Assembly: GCA_018435055.1 (NCBI GenBank)
Contig: JAHDOA010000038.1
Coordinates: 37,709 to 101,708 of the forward strand
Direction: 5' to 3'
Source of the DNA: Pelotomaculum sp.
GTDB taxonomy: Bacteria; Bacillota; Desulfotomaculia; Desulfotomaculales; Pelotomaculaceae
Length of the DNA stretch: 64,000 nt
This document shows positions 6,634-16,256 of this stretch, in pieces. Both the position numbers and the translations under genes were made by a program. Below the pieces are notes generated by a model, which was not told where the DNA came from, searched no databases, and saw only the letters and a list, made by a program, of their open reading frames with translations. Each line of letters opens with the position of its first letter. The stretch's first letter is position 1.

Positions 6634-9600
6634 ATGAGCAGATTATCCAAAGGAAGGGCCGGGCGCAGCCTTTTAAGATCCATGTCCCTGCTGGTGGCCC
6701 TGACCATGCTGCTGTCGCTGCTGTCGCTGCTGCCGGTGCAGGCCCTTGCCCGGGCTGGCCAGGGCGTCGGCGTGGAGAACATCGGCGTCATGGCGGGTAA
6801 AGCGGGGAGCCTTTCACCCGCCGCAGGCATTGAGGCTGGCGGCGCCTACACCGTGCAGGTCACGGTCCAAAACGGCGGCGCTGAGGAGGCTGCGGCTTTA
6901 AGCGTGGCCCTGTACGAAGTGTGGGGCAAAGCAGAGACGCCCCTGGACGAAGCCCAGGGCGTGGAGAGCCTGGCGGCAGGCATGGGGATTACCCTGGACT
7001 TTGCCTGGACGCCCCAGGAGGCGGGGGACTATATGCTGAGGGCTGTCCTTACCGCCGGCGGGGAGGAGACTGACGCGGAGGAGCTTGCCGTCAGCGTGGC
7101 GGGGCAGTTCGCCGGACTGTTCAGCATGACGCCGCTGGTGGACGAGTTGAACGATGACACCGGCGATCCGCTTTTTGGACTGGACTTTAATTATAATGTT
7201 ATTGAAGAATTTACCCCGTTGCCCGCGCCGGCAAGCATCGCGGCGGATTTTCCGGACGGGCAGGCGTTCATCTTGCCTTTTTGTGGCCAAGCCGAATTTT
7301 CTTCATTAGATCAAATATCTTTAAATTCCGTCACTAAGAAAAACCTCAACGGAGAAACGAAAATATCGTCAAGCGGCTCCCAGGGAACACCCCCGAACAG
7401 ACGGTATCATCAGAGCCTGAACCTGTCGGCATACGCTTATTCGTCGGAAACAGCCCCCGAGTGGCGCTCCCTGTTCGGAACAGAGCTTTATGTCATCAAG
7501 TTGATTCATCAATCGCAGGTACACTACCTGCTCCTGTCCGATTCCTATACGGATGGCGAGGACGTCTACACTATCGCGAGAAAACCGGGGTACAACACAA
7601 CTGCCTCTCATCTCCCCAAGAGCGCGACTTACCTGTGCGGCGATCCTGCCGCGGCGCTGCAATATACCATAACCAACCTCGACCCGGGGTCCGCCGGGCT
7701 GGGGGCCGTGACCTACCAGTGGTTTGTGTCCGGGACCGACAACGTGGAGGGGGGCCTGGCGCTGCCGGGCGCCGACTCGCCGGCCTATACGCCCACCACC
7801 GCCCACGTCGGGACATCGTATTATTACCTGGTCATTACCAACACGCTGGAGCAGGGAAATACCCCCAGCCATATCTCTGTCACCACCACGCCCCTGACGG
7901 GGATCTCGGTCATGGACGTTCCTGCCTGGGATTCCGAGACCCCTCAGGATATTCCCTTGGATCTGAGCTATGACAACGGCGCCCGGCTCAACAAGATCAC
8001 TGTTTCCGGCGCCGACGTGGTGGGCGCCGAGGGTACATGGAGTTTGGTCGATAACCAAATGTACGATTACACCTACAATATTGTACTGAGCGCGCAGTCC
8101 AAAACAGGCGATAGCATCACGTCCGCTTTTGATATTCAAGACCAAGTCGTCGTGGGCAACATACCGTATCCCAGCCTTTCCCGACACAGTTTTAGGGCGG
8201 ACGGCGCATGGTTGCTGGCGGGACCGATGGATGTGGTTACCAAGCTTAGACCGGATTTAAAACTTAACCATACCGGGTATTCCGTGGCGCTTGCCAACGA
8301 AGGCGCTTCCATCGAAGTGTTTCTATATAGGGGCAATACTGACTTTAACCCGGGCGGAATGAAGTTCACCCTTAACTTCACTGTGGCATATGAGGACCCC
8401 GCGCTGGAGACGGTACAGAGCCTCTCCATTGCCGCGCCTCCCGACAGGACGGATTATCTGTACGGCGAGAGCTTCGACCCCCAGGGCATGGTGGTCATGG
8501 CGCACTTGCAGGACGGGAGCGAGATGGAAGTGCGCGACTATGCCGTATCCCCCTCCGGTCCGCTGACACTGGCAGAGGACAAGGTGATCATTTCCTATGG
8601 CGGACACTCCGTCGAGCAGGAAATAAGTGTTTCCTCCGCGCCGGTCATCGGCAGGGCGGAGATGAAAAACGGCCAGTTTATAATGGAGCAGCCGCTCTAT
8701 GACGAGTATGACGCCCACGTTGTGATCCGCTGCGGCGAGGAAAAGGGCCTCATGGACATCACGGTTCCCGCCGGCGTCAGCGTCACGCTGAACGGCGCCC
8801 CCTGGACGGTCACGGCGGAGGGCAAGTGCTCCCTGTCCCTGAACACCTCCGGCGGCGCGATGGGCACTGCCAATACGATCGTCCTTGGCTTTGAAGATCA
8901 GACCTCCACGTACACCGTCACCTGCCACAGCCAGCTGTACAGCGGGATGCCGGACGCCGTTACCGATTACCTCTGCATCAATTCCCAGTACACGAACGGC
9001 ATGGGTTGGGGTACATTCCTTCTGACCTATGGGCTTAACGGTGTGTCCTCGCTGGTAGGAAGCAACAGTTCGACCGGAGGGATGTACAGCGGCCCCACCT
9101 CCCTCGGCAATTTCGGCGGGTATATCACCTATTATTACAAGGACGCGATCTACGACAATCCCAACAGTCCGTATGGCGTGGACTTTATCACTTACGGCAA
9201 TTCCGTGGAAGGGAGCAATCAGTTCGCGGAGCCGGGACAGGTATGGGTATCGGAGGACGGCGAAGAATGGTACGCCCTAGCCGGTTCTCTCCACTATGAA
9301 GACTGCGCGGACTGGGATAAAACCATCACCTATTCCAGAACGTTCAACGGCAAAACTCGGGTCACGGCGGACGGCGTGACAAGCCTGAGCGACTATTCCT
9401 ATCCTCTCAAGAAGAATTATCCGCTTTTTGACTGGCCCGAGGGGGCGGAAAGCTCGATCATCCTCAGAGGGGTGTCTTTGTCGGCGCAGAGCGGAGAAAA
9501 CGAATACGGCAACACCCTGCCGCAGTTTCCCGATTTCGGTTATACCGACGTCGGTCTCTGTGGGGGGCCGGAACCGGTCGGGAACCCCTACTTAGGGAGC

Positions 9601-12057
9601 GTTGAGAGAAACGGACGGATATTCTTAAGCGTAACGGACGGGATGGACCTCGCCTGGGCGGTGGACGCCTCCGGCCAGCCGGTAAGCTTCCCAGACGGGA
9701 TTCACCACATTAAGGTGCAGACCGTCAGTGATATCAATAACGGCGGTATCGGCGAAAAATCTACTGAAATCAACATGGTTCAGAGGGTCGAGGGTATGAA
9801 CGCCGTCGGGAAAACCGGCGCGCCCAGTTCGATCACTGTGGACGGGCAGGCTGTCCCCCTGAGCGCCGGAATCAGCTCTTATAATGTGAGCGTCAGCGGC
9901 GGCTTCACCGTGCTGGTCGACGCCGGCGACACCGCCAACGTTTATATAAACGGCAGCCGCACCAGAAACGCGACCTATTCGGAAATTCCCTCCCATGGAA
10001 TGATCCGCGTAATCATACAGGAGGGCGCAAAGGAACCCGTTATCTATTATCTGACGCTTGCCGATACCGGCGAGGTCCCTGTCATCAGCCAGGTCACGCT
10101 CGACGCCAACGGCGGTAAGGTAAACGGCCAGGACAGCGTTACCTTGACCTATGACGCGGGCATGGCCGGCTCTGTATTTCCCACGCCAACGCGCAGCGGA
10201 TATACCTTTGTCGGCTGGAGAGGCGTCGGTCAGGCTTACTACTCCGCCTACAGCGCGGAATTGACCGGTGATGTGACGCTTACGGCAATATGGAAAGAAA
10301 CGGGTTCCAGCCCGGATCCGGGTCCGGTGGCAAATCAAATTTCAGTGTCCTTCAGGCTTATCGGTTCCACGCTGTCTGACGGCGATGTTGATTTAAGCGA
10401 AGGCGAAGCCGGTTATCATGGCGCGAAGTATGTTACTTGGATAAAAACGGCCAGCTATACTATGAACGAGGGCGAAACTGTATACGATCTGTTTGACCGC
10501 GCCTTGGACAATGCCGGCCTGGTGGCACTGGGGCAGGACAAGAACTATGTCAAGACGATCTACGCTCCCTCAATTTGTGGCGGATATGAATTAAGCGAAA
10601 TGACGAACGGTCGCCGCTCGGGCTGGATGTACACAGTCAACGGGGATCATCCCCTATTTGGCCTGAAGGAATGTGTTTTACAGGATGGCGATGCAGTAGT
10701 TTGGCATTACGTAAACGATTATGCTTATGAAGTACATGATTGGGGAAATCTTGGCGGCTCGGGTTATCCAGCAATGGGCGACAGCACATTCTGGAACAAG
10801 TGGCTCGAGGCCGGGGACAGAGATCCCAATGTCAGCGATGCCTCCGGTGGCACGTCTCACACATCCCCGGGTTCGAGCGCTATCGCCCCCAAGGCCACCG
10901 CGACGAACGGCGTTGCGTCAGCAGCCGTCTCGTCGTCCGACTTGGCCTCCGCCATCGCCGACGCCAAGAAAAACAACAGCGCCGCCATCCTCATCAGGCC
11001 CGAGATCACCGGCGAGGCTAAAAAGGTCAGCATCGAACTGCCAAAGAAATCGCTTTCCTCCATTGCCTCCGATACCGACGCCGACCTGATAGTAGAGACG
11101 CCTGTAGGAACCGTAGCCATCCCCAATGAAACGCTGGCCGCCATCGCCGCCCAGGCAGCCGGCGGCACAGTAACAGTAAACCTGGCGAGCGTAGACAACA
11201 CGGCCCTGACCCCGGCCCAGCAGGAAGCCGTAGGAGACAACCCCGTCTACGACATCACCATTGCCAGCGGCGGCAGCAGCATCAGCAGCTTCGGCGGCAA
11301 CAAGCTCACAGTTTCCCTGCCCTATACCCTCAAAGAAGGCGAAGACCCGGGCGGCGTCACCGTCTGGTACCTCAGCGACGCCGGTGAGTTGGAACAAGTG
11401 ACCTGCACCTACGACCCGGCCACCGGCCTGGCCGCCTTTACCACAGACCATCTGTCCCGCTATGCCGTGGGCTATGTCGAGTATGCGGCGGTTCCTATCT
11501 GGGCAAACCCCTTCAGCGACGTGAAGACCACCGACTGGTTCTATGACAGTGTGGCCTTCGCCGTGCAGAAGGGCCTGTTCAGCGGTACAAGCGACACCAC
11601 CTTCAGCCCGAATGAGCCGATGACTAGGGCCATGCTGGTAACGGTGCTGTACCGCCTGGAAGGCGAACCTCCCGTCACCGGCGCCAACAGCTTCACCGTT
11701 GTAGGGAGCGGCCAGTGGTACACCGACGCCGTCCTCTGGGCCAATGCCAAAGGCATCGTGGCGGGTTACGGAGGCGGGCTGTTCGGCGCCGGCGACAGCA
11801 TTACCCGCCAGCAGATGGCGGCCATCCTGCACCGCTATGCCAGTCACAAGGGTTACGACGTAACGGCCGCAGCCGATCTGTCGGCCTATACCGACGCCTC
11901 GGAGGTCAGCGATTGGGCGGAGACCGCCATGAAGTGGGCCAAAGCGGAAGGGTTGATCACCGGCCGCACCGCGAGCACCCTGGCGCCGGAAGGTAGCGCC
12001 ACCCGGGCCGAAGTGGCGGCGATCCTGCAGCGGTTTGTCGCAGGCTTCACAGAATAA
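6634..12057 (+). CDS. Giant S-layer-anchored protein with DUF4430 (transcobalamin-like) domain
   Basis: A secreted protein of 1807 residues. It starts at ATG 6634 with GGAGGG upstream, and the signal peptide ends near residue 40 (PVQALA). Domains in order are: a CARDB-like adhesion domain (about 50-150); unassigned beta-rich regions; a Big_3-like Ig domain (about 590-670); an InlB B-repeat-like unit (about 1150-1222, GYTFVGWRG); a DUF4430 domain (about 1235-1370, with SGWMYTVNGDHPLFG); and three SLH repeats (about 1620-1807) for binding secondary cell-wall polymer. DUF4430 is the domain related to the C-terminal beta domain of transcobalamin and intrinsic factor. Together with cobalamin riboswitch 2 upstream, this suggests a surface corrinoid receptor. 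Ligand binding is inferred. Confidence 0.85.
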   Translation: MSRLSKGRAGRSLLRSMSLLVALTMLLSLLSLLPVQALARAGQGVGVENIGVMAGKAGSLSPAAGIEAGGAYTVQVTVQNGGAEEAAALSVALYEVWGKAETPLDEAQGVESLAAGMGITLDFAWTPQEAGDYMLRAVLTAGGEETDAEELAVSVAGQFAGLFSMTPLVDELNDDTGDPLFGLDFNYNVIEEFTPLPAPASIAADFPDGQAFILPFCGQAEFSSLDQISLNSVTKKNLNGETKISSSGSQGTPPNRRYHQSLNLSAYAYSSETAPEWRSLFGTELYVIKLIHQSQVHYLLLSDSYTDGEDVYTIARKPGYNTTASHLPKSATYLCGDPAAALQYTITNLDPGSAGLGAVTYQWFVSGTDNVEGGLALPGADSPAYTPTTAHVGTSYYYLVITNTLEQGNTPSHISVTTTPLTGISVMDVPAWDSETPQDIPLDLSYDNGARLNKITVSGADVVGAEGTWSLVDNQMYDYTYNIVLSAQSKTGDSITSAFDIQDQVVVGNIPYPSLSRHSFRADGAWLLAGPMDVVTKLRPDLKLNHTGYSVALANEGASIEVFLYRGNTDFNPGGMKFTLNFTVAYEDPALETVQSLSIAAPPDRTDYLYGESFDPQGMVVMAHLQDGSEMEVRDYAVSPSGPLTLAEDKVIISYGGHSVEQEISVSSAPVIGRAEMKNGQFIMEQPLYDEYDAHVVIRCGEEKGLMDITVPAGVSVTLNGAPWTVTAEGKCSLSLNTSGGAMGTANTIVLGFEDQTSTYTVTCHSQLYSGMPDAVTDYLCINSQYTNGMGWGTFLLTYGLNGVSSLVGSNSSTGGMYSGPTSLGNFGGYITYYYKDAIYDNPNSPYGVDFITYGNSVEGSNQFAEPGQVWVSEDGEEWYALAGSLHYEDCADWDKTITYSRTFNGKTRVTADGVTSLSDYSYPLKKNYPLFDWPEGAESSIILRGVSLSAQSGENEYGNTLPQFPDFGYTDVGLCGGPEPVGNPYLGSVERNGRIFLSVTDGMDLAWAVDASGQPVSFPDGIHHIKVQTVSDINNGGIGEKSTEINMVQRVEGMNAVGKTGAPSSITVDGQAVPLSAGISSYNVSVSGGFTVLVDAGDTANVYINGSRTRNATYSEIPSHGMIRVIIQEGAKEPVIYYLTLADTGEVPVISQVTLDANGGKVNGQDSVTLTYDAGMAGSVFPTPTRSGYTFVGWRGVGQAYYSAYSAELTGDVTLTAIWKETGSSPDPGPVANQISVSFRLIGSTLSDGDVDLSEGEAGYHGAKYVTWIKTASYTMNEGETVYDLFDRALDNAGLVALGQDKNYVKTIYAPSICGGYELSEMTNGRRSGWMYTVNGDHPLFGLKECVLQDGDAVVWHYVNDYAYEVHDWGNLGGSGYPAMGDSTFWNKWLEAGDRDPNVSDASGGTSHTSPGSSAIAPKATATNGVASAAVSSSDLASAIADAKKNNSAAILIRPEITGEAKKVSIELPKKSLSSIASDTDADLIVETPVGTVAIPNETLAAIAAQAAGGTVTVNLASVDNTALTPAQQEAVGDNPVYDITIASGGSSISSFGGNKLTVSLPYTLKEGEDPGGVTVWYLSDAGELEQVTCTYDPATGLAAFTTDHLSRYAVGYVEYAAVPIWANPFSDVKTTDWFYDSVAFAVQKGLFSGTSDTTFSPNEPMTRAMLVTVLYRLEGEPPVTGANSFTVVGSGQWYTDAVLWANAKGIVAGYGGGLFGAGDSITRQQMAAILHRYASHKGYDVTAAADLSAYTDASEVSDWAETAMKWAKAEGLITGRTASTLAPEGSATRAEVAAILQRFVAGFTE

Positions 12058-12059
12058 GC

Positions 12060-12141
12060 AAAAAAGGCAAGAGAGGGGGGCAGCCGCTTGCAGCGGGCTA
12101 CCCTCCCGGCATGCCGCTAAAACGGCCTGCTTGCCTTTTTT
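12060..12141 (+). terminator. Intrinsic terminator after the giant SLH gene
   Basis: AAAAAAGGCAAG (12060-12071) pairs perfectly with CTTGCCTTTTTT (12130-12141). Inner GC-rich arms lie between them, and the T-run closes the stem. The symmetry allows termination in both directions. Confidence 0.85.
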
Positions 12142-12194
12142 ATGCATACCAGGCTTTAGCCAGAAATCTTTTGTATTTTTTGTAATGTAAACTA

Positions 12195-12224
12195 TTGAAA
12201 TCTAAGAAACCAATATGGTAATCT
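12195..12224 (+). promoter_or_regulatory. Promoter of repeated leader element, copy 2
   Basis: TTGAAA (12195-12200) and TAATCT (12219-12224) with an 18-base spacer, the same layout as at 5690 and 21247. The upstream TTTGTAAT and AAACTA are also shared with copy 1. Confidence 0.65.
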
Positions 12225-12230
12225 ATAGCT

Positions 12231-12312
12231 GAATTAAATATTGCCAGATGCGAGATGCGGCTGACCGAACAACGGAAGCGCTTCCCCTTACCGGGGCAGT
12301 GCTTTTTTCTTT
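12231..12312 (+). ncRNA. Unrecognised structured leader ending in a terminator hairpin, copy 2
   Basis: It has the same core as copy 1 (GATGCGGCTGACCGAACAAC) and the same hairpin position, with AGCGC pairing to GTGCT around CCCC/GGGG, then TTTTTTCTTT. Here no cobalamin riboswitch follows; the next gene is the HNH-repeat protein at 12371 and the corrinoid-uptake operon. The element is therefore separable from the B12 aptamer. Confidence 0.55.
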
Positions 12313-12370
12313 AAGGAAACATTATAAAAACGTACTTTTCTCTTCATTAATTAAAAGGAGGGATTTGTTG

Positions 12371-12751
12371 GTGAAAGAGGAACGCCCATCAGCAGAAGCC
12401 GGACAGCAGATCCGCCGCCCTATGGCGGCAGGCCGGGACACGGAGGAAATCGAAGCCCAAAATGATTGGCGCAGAAGGCATATCGCTATTTACCGGACGG
12501 AAAGCGATGAACAGATCTATCAGCGCCTGCGCTGCCTGGCGGAAAAGCTGGGACGGCCGCCCACCAAGGCGGACGTGCCCGGTTTCGATTACATCAAGTC
12601 GCGCCTGGGGAGCTGGCCCAGGATTCTCGAGCAAGCCGGGGTAAAGCCGGTAAGCCGGAGACGCTGGTACGGGCTGGGACAGGGAGAGCAGGCGCGCATA
12701 GAAAAACCCCGGCTAAAAAAGGAAGCAAGAGCAAACAACAAGCCCCGGTAA
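12371..12751 (+). CDS. Small basic protein with a homing-endonuclease-associated (HNH) repeat
   Basis: The GTG at 12371 is chosen for its AGGAGGG eight bases upstream; it gives 126 residues. The block LGRPPTKADVPGFDYIKSRL followed by SWPRILEQAG (about residues 67-99) matches the repeat found beside HNH homing nucleases and in small DNA-binding proteins. No nuclease motif is visible, so it is likely a DNA-binding protein. The C-terminus is rich in Arg and Lys. It is the first gene behind leader copy 2 and precedes the toroid/DUF4430/ECF operon by about 80 bases, so it could regulate that operon. This is inference. Confidence 0.6.
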   Translation: MKEERPSAEAGQQIRRPMAAGRDTEEIEAQNDWRRRHIAIYRTESDEQIYQRLRCLAEKLGRPPTKADVPGFDYIKSRLGSWPRILEQAGVKPVSRRRWYGLGQGEQARIEKPRLKKEARANNKPR

Positions 12752-12828
12752 TGACTGTTTCGTAATCTGCCGGTGGTTGGCCGGTTGTAAAAAAGACAAC
12801 GAAAATAATAAGGAGGTTGTAAAAGGCC

Positions 12829-14490
12829 ATGCGGGTAATGAAAACAGGCTTATCACTTTTAGTGGCGCTGATGATTCTGTTCGGAGGAGGCCAGGCAGCT
12901 CATGCCGCTGCGAATCAAACAGTAAAAGCGGCCATAGAGGACACGGCTCAGTACATTTATAACACGGTAAAAACTCCCCAGGTGGGGTCCATCGGCGGGG
13001 AATGGGCAATTTTAGGGCTGGCACGTTCAGAATACAAAGTACCCGAGAAGTATTACCGGGACTACTACGCCAATGTGGAAGCCTATGTCAAGGAACGCAA
13101 GGGCGTGCTGCACGACAAGAAATACACCGAGTATTCCCGCCTGACGGTGGCGCTGACTTCTATCGGCAAGGATCCCAGGGATGTGGCGGGCTACAACCTG
13201 CTGATGCCCCTGGGCGACTTCGACAAGACCATCTGGCAGGGGATCAACGGCCCTATCTGGGCGCTGATCGCCCTTGACTCAGGTAGTTACCCGATGCCGC
13301 AGAACCCCGTCGCGGCGACCCAGGCCACCCGGGCTATGTATGTGGACGAGATCTTGTCCCGGCAGCTTTCCGACGGCGGCTTCTCCCTCTTTGGCGGGAT
13401 TGCGGGCGCAAGCGCCGCCGATGAAAAATCCGACCCGGACATCACCGGCATGGCCTTGCAGGCCCTGGCCAAGTACCAGGACAGGGACGACGTGAAAAAG
13501 GTTACCGGGGAAGCCCTGGAATGTCTCTCCAGGCTGCAGAACGCAAACGGCGGCTTTGCCGGCTGGGGCGCCGGCAATTCCGAGAGCTGCGTGCAGGTCA
13601 TCGTGGCTCTCACCGAGCTGGGCGTGCCCCTTGACGACCAGCGGTTTGTAAAGAACGGAAACACACTGCTGGATAACCTTTTGACCTTCTATCTGCCCGG
13701 GGAGGGCTTCTTACATACCGCCGACCGCAGCGGCTCAAACCAGATGGCCACCGAGCAGGGCTTTTACGGGCTTGTCGCCGCCCAGCGGGCGCAAGAAGGT
13801 AAAAGCAGCCTGTACCGCATGGCCGATGACGCAAAGTCCCCAGCTCCGGTAGTGGAAACAAACACCACCGGGGCGGGGCTTCCCGGCAAACACGCTGACG
13901 TCAAGATCGTGCCGCCGGTCTATCCGGGCAAGACCTTCCCCGACATCAGCGCCCATGTAAACCGGGCCGAGATCGAGGCGCTGGCGGCGCGGGGCATTAT
14001 CAGCGGTAAAACAGATACTTCCTTTGACCCGGACGCCACCATGACCCGGGGCGAGTTTGCCGCCATCGTGGTGCGGGGGTTGGGGCTTTCCGAAAAAGCC
14101 GGCAGCGTGTTTGCCGATGTCCCGGCCCAGAGCTGGTACGCGGGATACGTGGGGTCCGCCTACAGCTACGGCATCGTCAGCGGCGTCTCCGCCGGCGCCT
14201 TCAACCCGGAGGGGACCATCACCCGGGAAGAGGCGGCGGTCATGGTGGCCCGGGCGGCCAAGCTATGCGGCCTGGATACCGCCCTTGGCGCCGGCGCGGT
14301 ACGGGACATGCTGGCCCAGTTTACCGATTACATCACCGCCTCCGATTGGGCCCGGCCCTCGCTGGCCTTCTGTTACCGGGAGGACATCCTTTCCCGGGCG
14401 GACCTTGAGATCAGGCCCGGGGCGGCCATCAAGCGCTGCGAGGTCGCCGGCATGCTGTTCCGTTTGCTGGGCGCGGCCAGCCTTCTGTAA
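12829..14490 (+). CDS. S-layer-anchored alpha/alpha-toroid protein resembling the intrinsic factor alpha domain
   Basis: A secreted protein of 553 residues with a signal peptide ending at AAHAA (about residue 27). Residues 30-335 form prenyltransferase/terpenoid-cyclase-like helical repeats, with blocks such as LSDGGFSLFGG, DITGMALQALAKY, LQNANGGFAGWG and NQMATEQGFYGLVA. This alpha/alpha-toroid fold also makes the N-terminal domain of intrinsic factor and transcobalamin. Three SLH repeats (about 365-553) attach it to the cell wall. The next gene encodes a DUF4430 domain, the counterpart of the other half of the vertebrate proteins. A two-chain corrinoid clamp is therefore likely, though fold and ligand are inferred from motif and context. 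Confidence 0.82.
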   Translation: MRVMKTGLSLLVALMILFGGGQAAHAAANQTVKAAIEDTAQYIYNTVKTPQVGSIGGEWAILGLARSEYKVPEKYYRDYYANVEAYVKERKGVLHDKKYTEYSRLTVALTSIGKDPRDVAGYNLLMPLGDFDKTIWQGINGPIWALIALDSGSYPMPQNPVAATQATRAMYVDEILSRQLSDGGFSLFGGIAGASAADEKSDPDITGMALQALAKYQDRDDVKKVTGEALECLSRLQNANGGFAGWGAGNSESCVQVIVALTELGVPLDDQRFVKNGNTLLDNLLTFYLPGEGFLHTADRSGSNQMATEQGFYGLVAAQRAQEGKSSLYRMADDAKSPAPVVETNTTGAGLPGKHADVKIVPPVYPGKTFPDISAHVNRAEIEALAARGIISGKTDTSFDPDATMTRGEFAAIVVRGLGLSEKAGSVFADVPAQSWYAGYVGSAYSYGIVSGVSAGAFNPEGTITREEAAVMVARAAKLCGLDTALGAGAVRDMLAQFTDYITASDWARPSLAFCYREDILSRADLEIRPGAAIKRCEVAGMLFRLLGAASLL

Positions 14491-14508
14491 AAAAGGATGG
14501 GATGGGAT

Positions 14509-15366
14509 ATGAAACAGTATAAGGGAAAAATCATAGCGGCGGCGGTAATACTTGGCGTACTTGCCGCAGCCTTTCTCTGGGGTGGAAATTACCCAGGCCG
14601 GGATGTCTCCTACAGGGCGGACACACCGGCAAGTACGGCGACAGCGGGTGCGCCCGGCAATTCAAACGAACCGGCCGCACCGGCGCCGGGGCAGTCTCCC
14701 GCCGCGGAATCCGCCGCGCCCGGTTCCGACAAAGGCCGTCCCCTTACCGCCGAAGAGAAGCTTGCGCTGGCGGCCTCCCTTGCCGGCGATGAATCCTCCC
14801 CGGGAGTGGAGGAGGGATCGGCGGAGTATTCCGGGCAGCAGGGCATGGCCATCGACAAAGCCACCGGCAAGGACAAATACCTCACCGGTCCCGTGCCGGA
14901 GGGCAAGCCCGTACCCGTAGAGCCCGAGAACGCCGTGATCAAAGACACGGCCTATAGCTGCACCCTGTCGGTACGCTGCGACACCATCCTTAATAATATA
15001 AAATGGCTGGACCCGGAAAAGGTGGAGCTGGTACCGGAGGACGGGGTCATTTTCCCGGCCGCCAGGGTTACCTTCTACGAGGGGGAATCGGTGTTCAACT
15101 TGCTTTTGCGGGAGATGAAGAAAAACAAGATCCATATGGAGTTTGAAAATACCCCCATATACAACAGCGCCTACATCGAGGGCATCAACAACCTCTACGA
15201 ATTCGACTGCGGCGAGCTTTCCGGCTGGATGTACAAGGTCAACGGCTGGTTCCCCAACTATGGCTGCTCCCGCTATCAGCTGAAAGACGGCGACGTGGTG
15301 GAATGGGTCTATACCTGTGACCTGGGCCGTGACGTGGGCGGATATTACGCCATCGGAGGCCAGTAA
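14509..15366 (+). CDS. Membrane-anchored DUF4430 (transcobalamin C-terminal-like) protein
   Basis: The ATG at 14509 has GGATGGG upstream; ATG 14497 in the same frame is an alternative. The 285-residue protein has an N-terminal membrane helix (IIAAAVILGVLAAAFLWG), then a Pro/Ala-rich linker (about 40-130). The DUF4430 domain (about 165-285) has FYEGESVFNLLLREM and CGELSGWMYKVNGWFPNYG. It sits between the toroid gene and the ECF T component and touches the T gene by one base, so all are co-transcribed. It likely presents bound corrinoid to the transporter at the membrane. Function is inferred from domain and operon. Confidence 0.82.
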   Translation: MKQYKGKIIAAAVILGVLAAAFLWGGNYPGRDVSYRADTPASTATAGAPGNSNEPAAPAPGQSPAAESAAPGSDKGRPLTAEEKLALAASLAGDESSPGVEEGSAEYSGQQGMAIDKATGKDKYLTGPVPEGKPVPVEPENAVIKDTAYSCTLSVRCDTILNNIKWLDPEKVELVPEDGVIFPAARVTFYEGESVFNLLLREMKKNKIHMEFENTPIYNSAYIEGINNLYEFDCGELSGWMYKVNGWFPNYGCSRYQLKDGDVVEWVYTCDLGRDVGGYYAIGGQ

Positions 15367-16256
15367 TGCGGGACTCCTTTTCCGCCTACCACCCGGTGGT
15401 CAATTTCCTGTATTTCACACTGGTGCTGTTGTTTTCCATGTTCTTTATGCACCCGGTCTGCCTGGGTATTTCTTTGCTGTGCGCTTTTATCTATTCAGTC
15501 TATTTAAACGGCAAAAAGGCATTGAGCTTTAATTTAAAATACATGCTGCCCATGCTGGCTGTAACGGCGCTGGTCAACCCCGCCTTCAACCATGAGGGCG
15601 GGACCATCCTCACCTACCTGCGGGGCGGCAATCCTTTGACGCTGGAATCCATCGTCTACGGCATCGCGGCGGCGGTGATGCTCATCACGGTGATCTGCTG
15701 GTTTTCCTGCTACAACGCCGTGATGACCTCGGACAAGTTCGTCTATCTCTTCGGGCGGGTCATCCCCGCCCTGTCGCTGATTCTGTCCATGGCCCTGCGC
15801 TTTGTGCCCCGCTTCAGGGCTCAGTTCAAGGTGGTTTCCGACGCCCAGAAGTGCGTGGGCCGGGATATATCCAACGGGAGCATTTTGCAGCGGGCGAAGC
15901 ACGGTGTCAGGATCCTCTCCATCATGGTCACCTGGGCGCTGGAAAACGCCATCGAGACGGCGGATTCCATGAGGAGCAGGGGTTACGGCCTGCCGGGGCG
16001 CACCGCCTTTTCCATTTACCGCTTCGACAGGCGGGACAAAAGCGCCCTGCTCTTCCTGCTTTTTTGCGGCGGGTATATCCTGGCCGGCGCTACGCTGGGC
16101 GGCCTTTACTACCGCTACTTTCCCACCATGAAAGGCGTGTGGCTGGAGCTTTACCCCGTCAGCCTGTATCTTTGCTATCTGGCCCTGGGCAGCGCGCCGG
16201 TGGTCATCAATATAAAGGAGGACCGGAAATGGAAAGCTATACGATCAGGGACCTGA
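15366..16256 (+). CDS. ECF transporter T component (CbiQ/EcfT family)
   Basis: An integral membrane protein of 296 residues with about six hydrophobic segments. The family's coupling motif is present as DSMRSRGYGLPG (about residues 200-211). The ATG overlaps the stop of the DUF4430 gene by one base, and the next ORF starts 28 bases before this gene ends. It joins the ATPases to the S component, both of which are encoded as one chain downstream. The transporter probably imports corrinoids captured by the two upstream surface proteins. Confidence 0.88.
   Translation: MRDSFSAYHPVVNFLYFTLVLLFSMFFMHPVCLGISLLCAFIYSVYLNGKKALSFNLKYMLPMLAVTALVNPAFNHEGGTILTYLRGGNPLTLESIVYGIAAAVMLITVICWFSCYNAVMTSDKFVYLFGRVIPALSLILSMALRFVPRFRAQFKVVSDAQKCVGRDISNGSILQRAKHGVRILSIMVTWALENAIETADSMRSRGYGLPGRTAFSIYRFDRRDKSALLFLLFCGGYILAGATLGGLYYRYFPTMKGVWLELYPVSLYLCYLALGSAPVVINIKEDRKWKAIRSGT

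Noticed and set aside
7369..8187. Open frame of 272 codons on the minus strand within the same gene
   Set aside because: No ribosome site or recognisable domain; it is a shadow of the plus-strand coding sequence.
10918..12147. Long open frame on the minus strand (over 400 codons) opposite the end of the giant SLH gene
   Set aside because: It is antisense to a gene with clear SLH motifs; its Gly/Ala-rich translation matches no family, and it arises from GC-rich codon bias.
15851..16228. Upstream extension of the fused ECF chain by 126 codons
   Set aside because: The extension overlaps the T component gene in another frame and has no homology; ATG 16229 has AAAGGAGG and begins directly with an ABC domain.
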